Part shown: piece after piece, positions 11,485 through 21,498 of the stretch
How positions within the stretch are numbered: position 1 is the first letter of the stretch
How the letters are laid out: each line of letters opens with the position of its first letter
DNA from: Seriola aureovittata
Lineage: Eukaryota > Chordata > Actinopteri > Carangiformes > Carangidae
Reading direction: 5' to 3'
DNA: 64,000 nucleotides
Assembly: GCF_021018895.1 (NCBI RefSeq)
Contig: NC_079368.1
Span: 186,001 to 250,000 of the forward strand
Translations under genes and position numbers: made by a program
Notes under the pieces: model-generated
Databases searched by the model: none
What the model saw: the letters and a program-made list of their open reading frames with translations, nothing else
Told to the model about the DNA's origin: nothing

Positions 11485-11509
11485 CAGTGTAGTGTGGAAA
11501 ACTACACTG
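11485..11509. repeat. Short inverted repeat overlapping the left terminus of CACTA copy B
   Basis: CAGTGTAGT and ACTACACTG form 9-base arms around a 7-base loop. The right arm includes the first bases of the element terminus CACTGC at 11,505. Confidence 0.75.
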
Positions 11510-12181
11510 CAAAAAAGGAATTTCAAGAAAGTAAAAAAAGCCTTGTATCAAGAAAATAAGTCTTATTTTTTGTCCAAAAAGAATATTAATCTTGTCAAGC
11601 ATGTTTTGCACTAGAAAAAATATCTCATTTTAAGAAAGTATGCCTTACTTTTTCTTGTTAAGATATTCCAGCTAATTTTGAGCTAGAATGAACCAGAAAC
11701 AGAGTATAAAAATGTTTTACAATAAGACCCAGTGGGGCAACAAGGTTATTTGCCTTATTTTAAGAGTAAGACCATTTGCACAACGTCTCAAGAATGCCAT
11801 GAAACAAGGACAAATAAAGGTTTTTTATTATTATTATTTTCATCGCAGGACAGAACCTGCTGCTTCATATCTAACATATTAAAATGACAGAAGACTGGTC
11901 TATACAACACACAACCTACAACATAATACAAAATAACCAAGCTGGATGAAAACTGCATGGCAAACAAAACAAAACAAAATGACCAAAAACGGTCAAAATG
12001 AAATGACCCTTGACTCAACTGTATCCTGCATCACAATGATAGCAAAGAGCATGCTTATGCAGCATCAGCATTTGACTGCTAATTAATTGTTCTTTTGAAG
12101 AAGAAAGAATCATGAAACAACAAAAACAATGGTCAAGAAGCACTGTTTGTCTATGAAAGGCCAACATATCAAGTGTGCCTT

Positions 12182-15100
12182 TTACAGTCTATCAGACGAG
12201 GCTCTGTGTAGCCCAAGCACATCTCCCAGATAATATTTTGTAGGGACATATGTCACATCCTTGTGAGTACAACTGTAATATGGAGTGAAATCTACCAGAT
12301 TATCAGATGTTATGAGGTCAGCTGCTTGTGCCATGTTTGGAATCTCTATTGTGTATGCCATGTAATTTCTATCATAGCAAACAGTCGTATGTTGCTGCAA
12401 CTCAAAACAATATAACGATGAGTTAATTACATAGATATTGCTCACAAGTCCAAACTCAGGTAAATCATTGGAATTAACAGCAGTTACAAGTAATGTCTTC
12501 TCCCGTATATATTTATTACCATTTACATTTATCCATTTAACAGACACTGCATTGTTTATGTCATCATTCCCAAGGAAAGCCCTGGTTTTTTCTTTCAAAT
12601 ACGACATGTTGCGTATTTCGGAAGTTGGTCCCAATGCACACTCGTTAGAAAAATTGGGTGTTCAGATTGATTTACATTTTGACAACATTCATACATTTGA
12701 TTATGCCTTATTAAAGACTTGCAAACGTTTCGAAAATTTAGTTTTGAGGCCCACTGTTTGAAAAAACAATGTTTTGATTCAAATCTCATGCACATGTGAC
12801 GGACCATTGGTCCCAGGAGTTTTATCTGCGATGAAACATGAATCAAATAATGTTGTTTAGGGGTAATGTTATCAGGGAAAACACTTTTCATATGTTTTAA
12901 ATGCTGTTCAATTAGTCTTTTCAACTTGTTAATTGTCTGTAGACCAATGACAGGAGCAAGCAAAATTTTAACAATTTCTATGAGTTCAAGAATTATTTTG
13001 TAGTATTCAGTATCTTTAGCTGTATCAATAAGAAATGGCAATATTTTAAGTAGAACAATCATTTGGCCTGAGGATTGCTTCAATTTACTATCACTTGAAG
13101 CTAATGTGCAGTAAGCTATAGGGCTTGGTTTGTCTCTGACATCAAGTGGAGAGTAGGGAAATCCAGTTAATGCACTATTGACAACATCCAAATCTAGCTG
13201 ACCTAAAAGAACCAACTGTTTTAACACACACTTTATTTCTAATGGAGCAATGCCTTCAAGAATTATATGCATCATATCCTGAGGTGTTTGTTCGATCAAG
13301 TTAAAGGCTGGAAATTCTACCAGCTTGCTCCTTCTGTTAATGCCAAATGTAGTCTTTGAACTGTTTCTAAGATACTCAGTATTTGCCCTCTCAATGTCAT
13401 TACAGTGTCGAACATGTCTTTCTAGTGTCATTAGCTCAAAGTTTTCTTCGTCAAAATACATTTGCATGTCCTCAAACGAACATTCACACTGCCGGCACTT
13501 ACTATAGGCGAAACCAACACCCTCTTTAAATCCACAAAGCTCATGTTGTGCTAAGGTGTCTCCACATATCGAAACTAATGCTCCAAATATTTTACGTTCA
13601 CCATTCGCAGTTTGAATATTAACACCATCATATAGCATTTCCAAGTCCTCATACAATCTGCCCAAAATTCCATCCACTCCACATTCAGACAACTCCCTCT
13701 TCTTTGCAATAGCAAGTAGACGGATTGCAGCGAGTTTTGATCTATATTTTGGATTAATGTTTCCTAATGTATAGTAAAACATTAGCAACTTATTCTTGGA
13801 GGCATGAGAACCAAGTGGGTTGCAGATTTCAATTTCATCAGAGTAAATGATTATCTGTAAAGCAGAGGGCCGGGCTGAAAATAAAGGGTGTGATTTCATG
13901 AGCTCTCCATCTATAATGTCATACAGATAACCACTTCTGTATTTTTGCGGCTGATCTATCATTTCTAAAACTTTTGGATGGGACAATAACTGTTCTAAAA
14001 CTTTTAATCAGAGGTATATAATGAAAACATTTGGTTAATGTGGAGAGGACCCTTTTTGTCCCTTTTTTCCGCAAGCAGGCCGTATACCCAACAGAAACCT
14101 CCTCTGACTCCACAAAATTGAAATTTTCCTTTATCACATTGTCCTGCCTGTATGTTGTTGCAACAGAGGAAAATGGATCCTCAATTCGGTCAAATACTGC
14201 CATCGCTTCCTTTTCAAGTTCACTTCCTTGATGTTGCTGGAATACAGTTTGTATGTTTGTGTTTCCTCAGATTAGTCACCAACAGAGCTTGGTATTGCTG
14301 CATTGCTGCCAAGACATCATTCACACCTCTCTGAAAAACAGGCAAGAAAGAAGAGAAATTAAATCCAAACAGTCTAGTTTTAAAATTATTAGCATACAAT
14401 CTCTTTTATAAAGAATACGAATATTAAACATCAACACAATGATGCTTTTCAATTAATTTATGAGACAAGTAAATTCAAAATATGAAGTTAAACTAACTAG
14501 ATAGCAGAGAGCAAGGCATTATTAAATATCAAATCTCATGGATAGATATAAGTTAAGTTGAAGCTAAGGGAGACTAATAAGGTAACTGTAAACTGACTTG
14601 ATTTTTTTTTTCCATTATAAATATCACACAATATTTTAAACTGCAGGCACCAGTCCAGATGTGCAATATTCAGTGAGTGAGAGGTTGGCCTATGCATAGT
14701 ACAGTTCACAACAAGAGCACTCAACATTACCACCTTTGACCTCATTTGGACTTGAAATACAGATAATCAACAGAGCCACAGATGTAATAAATGTAATAAT
14801 GTTGTATGTAGACAAACCTGTGAAAGAAGAAAGGTGTTTTTCTCTTGCAGTCAACATAATAGCAGTAGCTTGTCTCCTCAGAGTGTTACACCTCATGTCA
14901 TCCTTTTAAAAAAAAGAAAAGAAAATTTAACGTATAATAAAACACATTGTTTTGCCACAAACACTGATATGCTGTCATAAAAAATAGCATTTTATGACAA
15001 TCTAGTTGAGATTTATTTTGGAATGGTGAGACATAAGGATGATGATAGGACTTAGCTGGTTGTAGTTGTGTACTGAAGAAAACAACAAACTTACCTCTGA

Positions 15101-15529
15101 CTGACATGCAGAAGAGTCTACAGCAGGACATGACACAACAGTCATTACATCTTGCACCCTGTTTTCCACCACTGCTTCGTCCGTTGGATGCTCTCTGTTT
15201 TCCACCGTCGCATCAGCTGGCCTGTATGCCCACACATTTCGGTCCACTACTGGTGAGGCTTCCCGGCTTGAGGTCGCTGTTGTCCCCTCTCTCTGCGAGT
15301 TGCTGCCGCCACTTTCCAGGTGTTCGTGATGGTTTCTTCGAATGTGATACCATAGTGAGTTGTAGACTCGATACTCTTTGGTGCATCCATCAATTCCACA
15401 AACAACGCGAAAATCTGGACTGCGATTGTGAGCAGTATTAATATGACTCAATAAAGACTTGAGAGTGAGAGCCACAAACACAAAGCAAATAACACAGCGC
15501 CAAATCATCTTTCCGGTTTTTGCCTGCAT
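12182..15529 (-). pseudogene. CACTA Tnp2-type transposase, copy B (complete but frameshifted)
   Basis: The gene runs in three exons on the minus strand: 15,529-15,095, 14,902-14,818 and 14,330-12,182. The start is the ATG at 15,529. Exon 1 holds two zinc fingers, the first beginning CVIC and the second CGIDGC...HIRRNH. Exon 3 holds the Tnp2 catalytic motifs YSDE, NPLGSH, ICGDTLAQHELCG and DMMHIILEGI. Breaks relative to copy A are about four extra bases in exon 2 near 14,828, one extra base near 13,998, and one base missing from an A run at 12,649-12,653. Copy A is intact at all of these points but broken elsewhere, so neither copy encodes a full transposase. Its role in an active relative would be excision and integration of the element. 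Confidence 0.8.
14425..14660 (-). other. Intron segment specific to transposase copy B
   Basis: Identity with copy A stops near 14,660 and resumes near 14,420. Copy A has an unrelated stretch of about 460 bases there (819-1277). No element ends are clear on either side. Confidence 0.55.
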
Positions 15530-16353
15530 TAGCTAGCTACCGAGTCCGACCGCCTTTGCATCTGAACGAAGATGACCTGGTGATACATCACGTGATAAAG
15601 GTACGTATAATTCCGTGTCTTATAACGGCAGAAACGACTTGCCATTTATCAATTATCCCATAAATGTGACTCGGTTTTAATAATTACAAAGTCATATGAA
15701 CTTATTTAGATAAATATAGTTTGTATAAATGCAAAATAAATGTATTAAGCCTGAGCGTCCACCCCCGCTCGCTCTTGGAAGATGGTACAATCCACCCTTT
15801 CGCGCTTAATTTAGTTAGTTAACCTAGCTAAACGAGTTGTGGATTCGCGGCTAATGGGCTAAAGTTTAGCCGCTAAACTACATTTAAAAAAACAGGCTGG
15901 TGTTGCATTATGATTCCCATCTAGAAATAGGTTTAGCCGAATTAAGCTTTGGGACCAGTATTTTTTTTTTATATCAAGGGCTGTAAATGCTGAAAATACA
16001 AAAACACCTGGTAGTTTGCACATGCCCAGGCAGGAGCCGGAGGCGTTCATTGTAGGCCCCCCATCTATCAAGCTTTACAAAACTGACATGAAATGTGAAT
16101 GCATTTTATCTAGCAATGCTCTGTTCTCACTCTGTAGTGGCACTGCATGGTTTCAGTATATCTCATTTATAAATGCTGTGAAATTCACTCACGGCTCTTG
16201 AAGTAAAAGTAGCAAGAATTAGTAAAATGTCCAAACAGTACTTATTGTACAAGGGGTGTTGGCAAAATATCCTTACCTACTATGTGCAAATATGAAGGAA
16301 TTCAATGATAACCTCTGTTTCTTGGCCCTGACTGTCACTTTTCTATATTCCAG
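15530..16353. promoter_or_regulatory. Divergent intergenic region between transposase and SAM-like gene
   Basis: This 0.8 kb separates two genes transcribed away from each other. It is richer in CpG than its surroundings around 15,740-15,850 (CCCCCGCTCGCTC, TTCGCGC) and contains a palindromic E-box TCACGTGA at 15,588-15,595. A shared promoter is inferred. The first exon or exons of the SAM-like gene, with the start codon, should lie here, but I could not identify them. Confidence 0.45.
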
Positions 16354-19300
16354 CTGCTAATATTGGAGAAGACTTATTCTTCTCACTTTCCCGAGAAGAC
16401 ATCAAAGACCTCTTTCCTGGTCCTGAAAATTTCTTGAGGCGCCGGGCTGTATGGTTTCTTGTGAAAAAGATGAAAAGGTCAGTTCCCAAAATGATAATGC
16501 ATGTTTATTAAACTAACAAGTAGGAACATACTCTGACAAAGTTATTCAATAAATGTTTGTGTTAATGTGTTTAAGGTGGATACTGCTCCTGAAATTCAGC
16601 AATCACCCCCCACTGGAGGCAGTGACCTTTCAAAAGAGGAGGCCAATACTTCTAAATTTGTGGCTATGTCCAACCCAGAATACATAGTCTTCACAGACAG
16701 TGAGCTTGACCAGGTCCAGCGACGCTCCTACTTTGAGCAGAAATGGCTGGGGACTGAGCACAATGTGACCTTATCCAAGGAGCTCTTCTGCCGACTCATA
16801 AGAAACACTATGACTAATCTGATCTCCATCGCAAGAGCCACAGAGGACTCCAGATACCCCACCACACATGAGGTGAATGCCATGGCAAAGCGATTGGTGG
16901 AGTACTATCCAATGATAAAAGACAGGTCATCAAACAGTGAGTGGGTGAGTAGATTTTTGTCACTTTTGCATTATGTTAATACTGAGATTTAGATCATTTC
17001 TATTCATACAGTGCTAAATCAGACAGAAAGTTCAAATGGAGCTAGACATTGCTGAAAGCTATAATTACAATAAGAAAGCTTGAGCCCCTAACATCTTTTT
17101 TGAATGTTTGCTATGTATGCCTTGCAGGAGCATGTTGCCAAAAAGCTCAGGAAGAGACTCTCAAATGTCAGAAGTCCAAGGAAGGCCAAAGGTCCTCCTT
17201 CAAAGAAACCACTACAAGAAGTCAGTTCAGATGTTTCAACTACTGACTATGATGGAGATTCCAGTGCACCCACCATTATTCTGGAACAGTCAGCTGTTAG
17301 TCCCATGGGCATGTCAGTAGATCTGTCACCCAGAACCAGCACCCCAGCACAGAACCGGGACAGCAGTAATGAAGAATGTATGTATTGTGTTAAATATAAT
17401 TTGTAAGTTTTACTTGTTAGTTTGGAAATCTCATGTCCCCTTTCCACCATAACGTGTAATGTCTTCAGCTTTTTCAGTTGATGTCATGGACAGCCAGAAA
17501 ATCCAAGCAAGACACTACAAGACCCTCCAAGAAATGTACGTCAAAAAGTCAAACAAAGCTGCGGTGACTCATTTGCTGAACCTGGAATTTGACTCTCGAA
17601 GACGCTTCATCACCTCTGATGTTTTAAAGGAGCAAGACAGAGCAGCAAAGATTCTAGAAGCTTACCCTTGTTTCAGAGAACCGGATCATGTAAGTAATGT
17701 TGGTCCCTCACAATTTCAGCCCTTCCAAGGACTCAGTTTAGCATGACATAATTAACATATTCATGCTCAGCTGTGTAAGATACATGTTCATGTATCTTAC
17801 ACATTATAGATTTTTTTTGAAAAACATTAGTCATCAGAATGTATGACAAGAACTTATTTTTCAGTAATTTTTCTTTCTTTATCTGAATTTTACTATTTTT
17901 CAGGTGCTGGATGAGCTGTAGCGAATCCTCCAACCAACCAACTCCCAGTACATCTCAGAGGTGCAGAACAGATGGAAAACTTTCTATTCCAAGGTCCAAT
18001 TTTATGGAATGATGAAGAAGGCCATGAAGCCTCCTAAAACTTTGAAGGGAGGTGAAGTCACAAAACATTGACTTGTTAATTTTATATAATAATGTCTTGT
18101 AATCATTTATGTAATGTCAGTGTTTCCTCTAGGATTTTTTTCAGCAGTGGGGGCATGCTACTGGGGGGGAGTGTCAGTGGCAAAGTTTGCACCCAGGCTC
18201 ATCTCTCTCCCCTGCACCTTCACCCAGCTCTCTGCTCTGCTCTCCTCCACTTTGTTTAACAACTCCTCCCTGTCTAATATTACTTGTCTAATAAGATTAC
18301 ATTAAAAGTGTGAGTAACGTAACGCTAACAGCGTTATATAATTTACACTCACATCACATCTGATTACAAGTGTGAACATTAAAATACTATTTTTTACCTA
18401 ACCATCATCATTTACGAGTCAGTAAAAGGCTTATGATGCTACCTGACTAGCGTCTTCTTCATCTGTTGTCTTTCTCTTCTTAGAGAAGTATCTGAACAAG
18501 CTCATCTGAAAATGCCGTCAGCAGTTAATACATAATGACGTGTAGATATTAGCTTAATGCTATCAGTTAGTTTACCCAAGTTAGCGTCACTGAGTTGGCT
18601 AATAAGTCTACCTTTTTTCTCCGGTAATTCGCTGCCTTATTCCTCACGACTTCACTTCTCTGACTCTCACCTGGTGCCTGACGTGAAGTCACTTTCAAGG
18701 CCGCGCTCTCGCGAGTAATTAACTCCCTCCCTCCCCTCTCCTCCCCTCCCCCCGCTGTTGCGCTCATCATCACACAGGCTGTGCTGTGAAGGTGGAGAGA
18801 TGTGGCGGTGGTGCATTTGCGACAATAAAAAAAAATAAAACTAAAAGAAATTTGAAGGCGTGGTGGCCCGCCACTGATAAATGAATGTAGAGGAAACACT
18901 GAATGTTATGTTACAGTTATTTATGGTATCACCTTGTTTTGTGCTTTTTTCATTAAACCAGTGGAGCATATCACAGCTGTCTTCAGGGCCCTGCCACTTC
19001 TCTTTCCATCCAGCACTATGCCACCGAAGAAACTGGGCTCAAGCAGCGAGGCTCTTTTCCATATCCTTGCGGTGAGATTTACAGACTTACTGAAACATTT
19101 CATAATATATGTTCCAGTTTTTCAGGCATAAATTTTATACTAGGTTTAGTAACTTTTAGATAAACTTTTATCATTTCAAAAGGTCTAAAGGGGAAGTGTG
19201 TAGCCTACTTAATTTAATACTAACTTTATTGGAACTAGCTGTGGTGCATTCAGCCTTTGCAGTGCTGAATGCTGAGAGATTACTGTGACTAAGTGTTTTA

Positions 19301-19705
19301 AAGTGCAATGTGATTTCACTAATGTTCTTGTCCAGGTCAAAGTTTATGTTATTTGTAATGTTTTTCTAATCTTCTTCATTGATTTGTGTCATCTAGACTT
19401 CTGAGGATCCTGATGGTTTCATGCGGCAGCGACCCCTGTCTTCTCCGGTTCTGCTAGTTTCTGAGGACAACTGCATGATCGCCATTGGAAACACACCAGT
19501 GACCACCTTCGCCATGGACAGACTTAATGAGGGACTTCTCTACCTCATGGCATATTACTATGCCCTGCACATGACCTACCCAAAGTGCATTTCTACACTA
19601 CTGTCAGTACTGCAGACAGAGGTACTTCAAGATTCAATTCATGAGCAGGATTTGACCCCCCATTACAAAAAAGCGATTGGTGAGTGGAAGTCATTCATTG
19701 AGTGA
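16354..19705 (+). pseudogene. SAM-domain (SAMD3-like) gene inside CACTA copy B, one premature stop
   Basis: Seven exons with GT-AG borders fit together: 16,354-16,477, 16,576-16,944, 17,128-17,377, 17,478-17,689, 17,904-18,051, 18,962-19,071 and 19,397-19,705. Exon 1 encodes the end of a SAM-like helical domain (EDLFFSLSREDIKDLFPG). The last exon encodes a conserved-looking block (LLVSEDNCMIAIGNTP, MAYYYALHMTYPKC) and stops at 19,703-19,705. Fish databases label such proteins sterile alpha motif domain-containing protein 3-like; the function is unknown. A TAG at 17,919-17,921 interrupts exon 5, while the frame stays open to the end after it. A start exon is not found. An AATAAA lies at 20,023-20,028. 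A non-autonomous element sits in the intron at 18,118-18,901. Its position between transposase and terminus suggests a second gene of the transposon. Confidence 0.7.
18118..18901. mobile_element. Non-autonomous TIR element (MITE-like) in an intron of the SAM-like gene
   Basis: The ends CAGTGTTTCCTCTA and TAGAGGAAACACTG form an inverted repeat. A 5-base direct repeat, AATGT, flanks it on both sides. There is no transposase. The insertion falls in the intron between exons ending at 18,051 and starting at 18,962, leaving both splice sites. Confidence 0.7.
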
Positions 19706-20089
19706 GTCCCTTTGTTTGTCCCTCTGCCCCACTCTGATGTAACAATTTCAAAGAAAGTTGATGTTCTGTTTAAAAAAATGTTCATCACAGTTAGATACAT
19801 TGTTGGTGAGATTGAAAACCTTTCCTGTGGGATATTATGCTGCAAAGCAGATGCAACATGTTTAGTTGCTATGGTATGCTGCTACAATAGCTGATGTATT
19901 ATTATTTTGATAGTGAGGTTCAAATCAAAACTGACTTTTCAATCTGTTTGATTATGATGGATCTGGAACATGTAAGTGCTCCTTTTTTGGATGTTGATTG
20001 TGAACATTTGTATTGCAAAGTTAATAAAAAAAAATTAAATGAGAAAGTTTTGGTATCTTGATTTAAGACATCACTTATATTTGTTATGC

Positions 20090-20408
20090 TGTTTTAAGAA
20101 ATTATGGTGTAATTTCTTAAATTTAATTTAGTGAAGACTTAAATTCAAATTTTGAGTAATTTAATCTTAAATTTGTGTTTTTTCATTGCTTGTTTTAGAA
20201 GAACTTGGATTAATTTAAGATTTTCTGTCTAGTTTAAAGTCTCATTTTAGTCTTTTGGAGCTAAGAAATTCGGGCTTATTTTAAGAATTCTTGTCAAGCA
20301 AAAAAAGCATACCCCATTGGCAGATTTTTTTGCTTGATACAAGATAATTTGATTGAATTTAAGAATATTTTACTTCTTTCTAGAAGGGCTGTTTTGAAAT
20401 ATGCAGTA
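20090..20408. repeat. Proposed right subterminal region of CACTA copy B
   Basis: This AT-rich stretch contains many short TTAAATT and CTTAAAT repeats, TTCTTGTCAAGCAAAAAAAG and TGCTTGATACAAGATAA, mirroring motifs at 11,540-11,610. It follows the poly-A signal of the SAM-like gene and ends at TGCAGTA. Confidence 0.55.
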
Positions 20409-20467
20409 ATCTTTAGTCAAAGACTAAACTGTGTATACACAGTTTAGTCTTTGACTAAAGATTACTG
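20404..20467. repeat. 64-base perfect palindrome
   Basis: Two 32-base arms with no loop meet between 20,435 and 20,436. The left arm starts CAGTAATCTTTAGTC and the right arm ends GACTAAAGATTACTG. Each arm itself contains the smaller inverted motif CTTTAGTCAAAG. It overlaps the proposed right terminus of CACTA copy B. Confidence 0.95.
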
Positions 20468-20689
20468 TTGCTGTCAGACATGTTTATGCTGATTTACAGC
20501 TATCATTGTAATACACAAAATAAATTTACTACATAAAGGAATATGTCATGATGAGCACCTCTGCTCAAAACATGGAGAAAAATGATTTACTTTGTCAGCA
20601 TCTATTAAAATATTTGACTAGTACTGACATTGAACACCTGTAGCAGTCCACATACAACAAACATTTTCAGACTGTAAAAGTATGTCTAA

Positions 20690-21265
20690 GGAGGCATGAC
20701 AGATAACTACATTACACAATTCACAATAGTGCTTATTTACCAAAAGAGCTCCCAGTAATGACGAGACAGTAACAGTTAGCATTAGCTACCTAGCTACATG
20801 TTAGTAACTGTGTGCCAGCAAACATCAACAAACTGAAAATGTAATGTCAAAATACAAAAAATTGGTTACCAACCATTCAGAAACGTCCTGCTGCAGTTGT
20901 AGAGTTTGAACTTCTTCAGCAGCCTCTCCCTCTGGATCAGATTCTGGATAAAAGTCGTGTGGTTGAACCAAATCGCTACCGACGCCAGGTCGCTGGTCAC
21001 CGTAAACATTAGAGCATGGTGCCAGAAGCCCAAACGGCATCCCCTTCCGAAGAGAGGCGTATTCAGGCACAGCTCATTTGCATTTAAAGCTACAGACACA
21101 GAAACAGTCTGTTCTGAACAGGGCTGAAAAAGAGGGGTTTACAGACATGCTGAAATATAGGATCGGAGTGGATTTTTTAGCAAGAAGCTTCAAGGACATG
21201 TTTTGGGGACCTCTGAGACTTATTCAAACTTGTTGAAAAGGAGCATAATATGTCCCCTTTAATAC
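20690..21265. repeat. Dispersed non-autonomous repeat upstream of sh3glb2
   Basis: The right part ends in GGAGCATAATATGTCCCCTTT, a sequence I recognise from a common fish non-autonomous DNA transposon family. The left boundary is uncertain. Two overlapping minus-strand frames (near 20,825-21,099) lie in it but show no domain. Confidence 0.45.
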
Positions 21266-21379
21266 ATACTCATAATGAAACAGCATTGTTATCATTAGTA
21301 AGTTGTCAAAATACAGAGATGTTCTGCGTTTAAAGATACTTAACCACTACATTGCATTTCAAATATTTTGTCAGTGATA

Positions 21380-21498
21380 CACATTAAGACCCCTTTCCTG
21401 CGGTGGTCACGTGATTTCTGACGTATGCCACAACAGTTGGTATCCAGTAGTCTGCTTCCAGTGTCACATCAGTAGCTAGCTGGTCCAAAAAAAAAAAA
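21380..21498 (+). promoter_or_regulatory. Putative sh3glb2 promoter and 5' UTR
   Basis: The stretch directly precedes the start codon. It contains GTCACGTGA at 21,407-21,415, an E-box close to the CLEAR element bound by TFEB/TFE3, and TGACGTA at 21,419, a CRE-like half site. No TATA box is obvious. An A run of 14 bases (21,486-21,499) abuts the ATG. Confidence 0.4.

Larger units (their letters stand above)
11505..20408. mobile_element. CACTA/EnSpm DNA transposon, copy B, with transposase and SAM-like gene
   Basis: The left end is CACTGCAAAAAAGG at 11,505. The proposed right end is TGCAGTA at 20,402-20,408; its reverse complement, TACTGCA, matches the left end apart from the first base. Both ends contain CTTGTATCAAG (or its reverse complement) and a CTTGNCAAG motif in their outer 150 bases, supporting one element of about 8.9 kb. 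Inside are a transposase gene on the minus strand and a SAM-like gene on the plus strand, transcribed away from each other. No convincing 3-base target duplication is seen (CTA left, ATC right), so the right boundary is less sure than the left. Confidence 0.65.

Noticed and set aside
16016..16201. 61-codon frame as the first exon of the SAM-like gene
   Set aside because: No donor site joins it in phase to the exon at 16,354, and it does not resemble the start of a SAM domain.
20825..21099. Two overlapping minus-strand frames with a protein-like look
   Set aside because: They lie inside a common non-autonomous repeat and match no family I can name.
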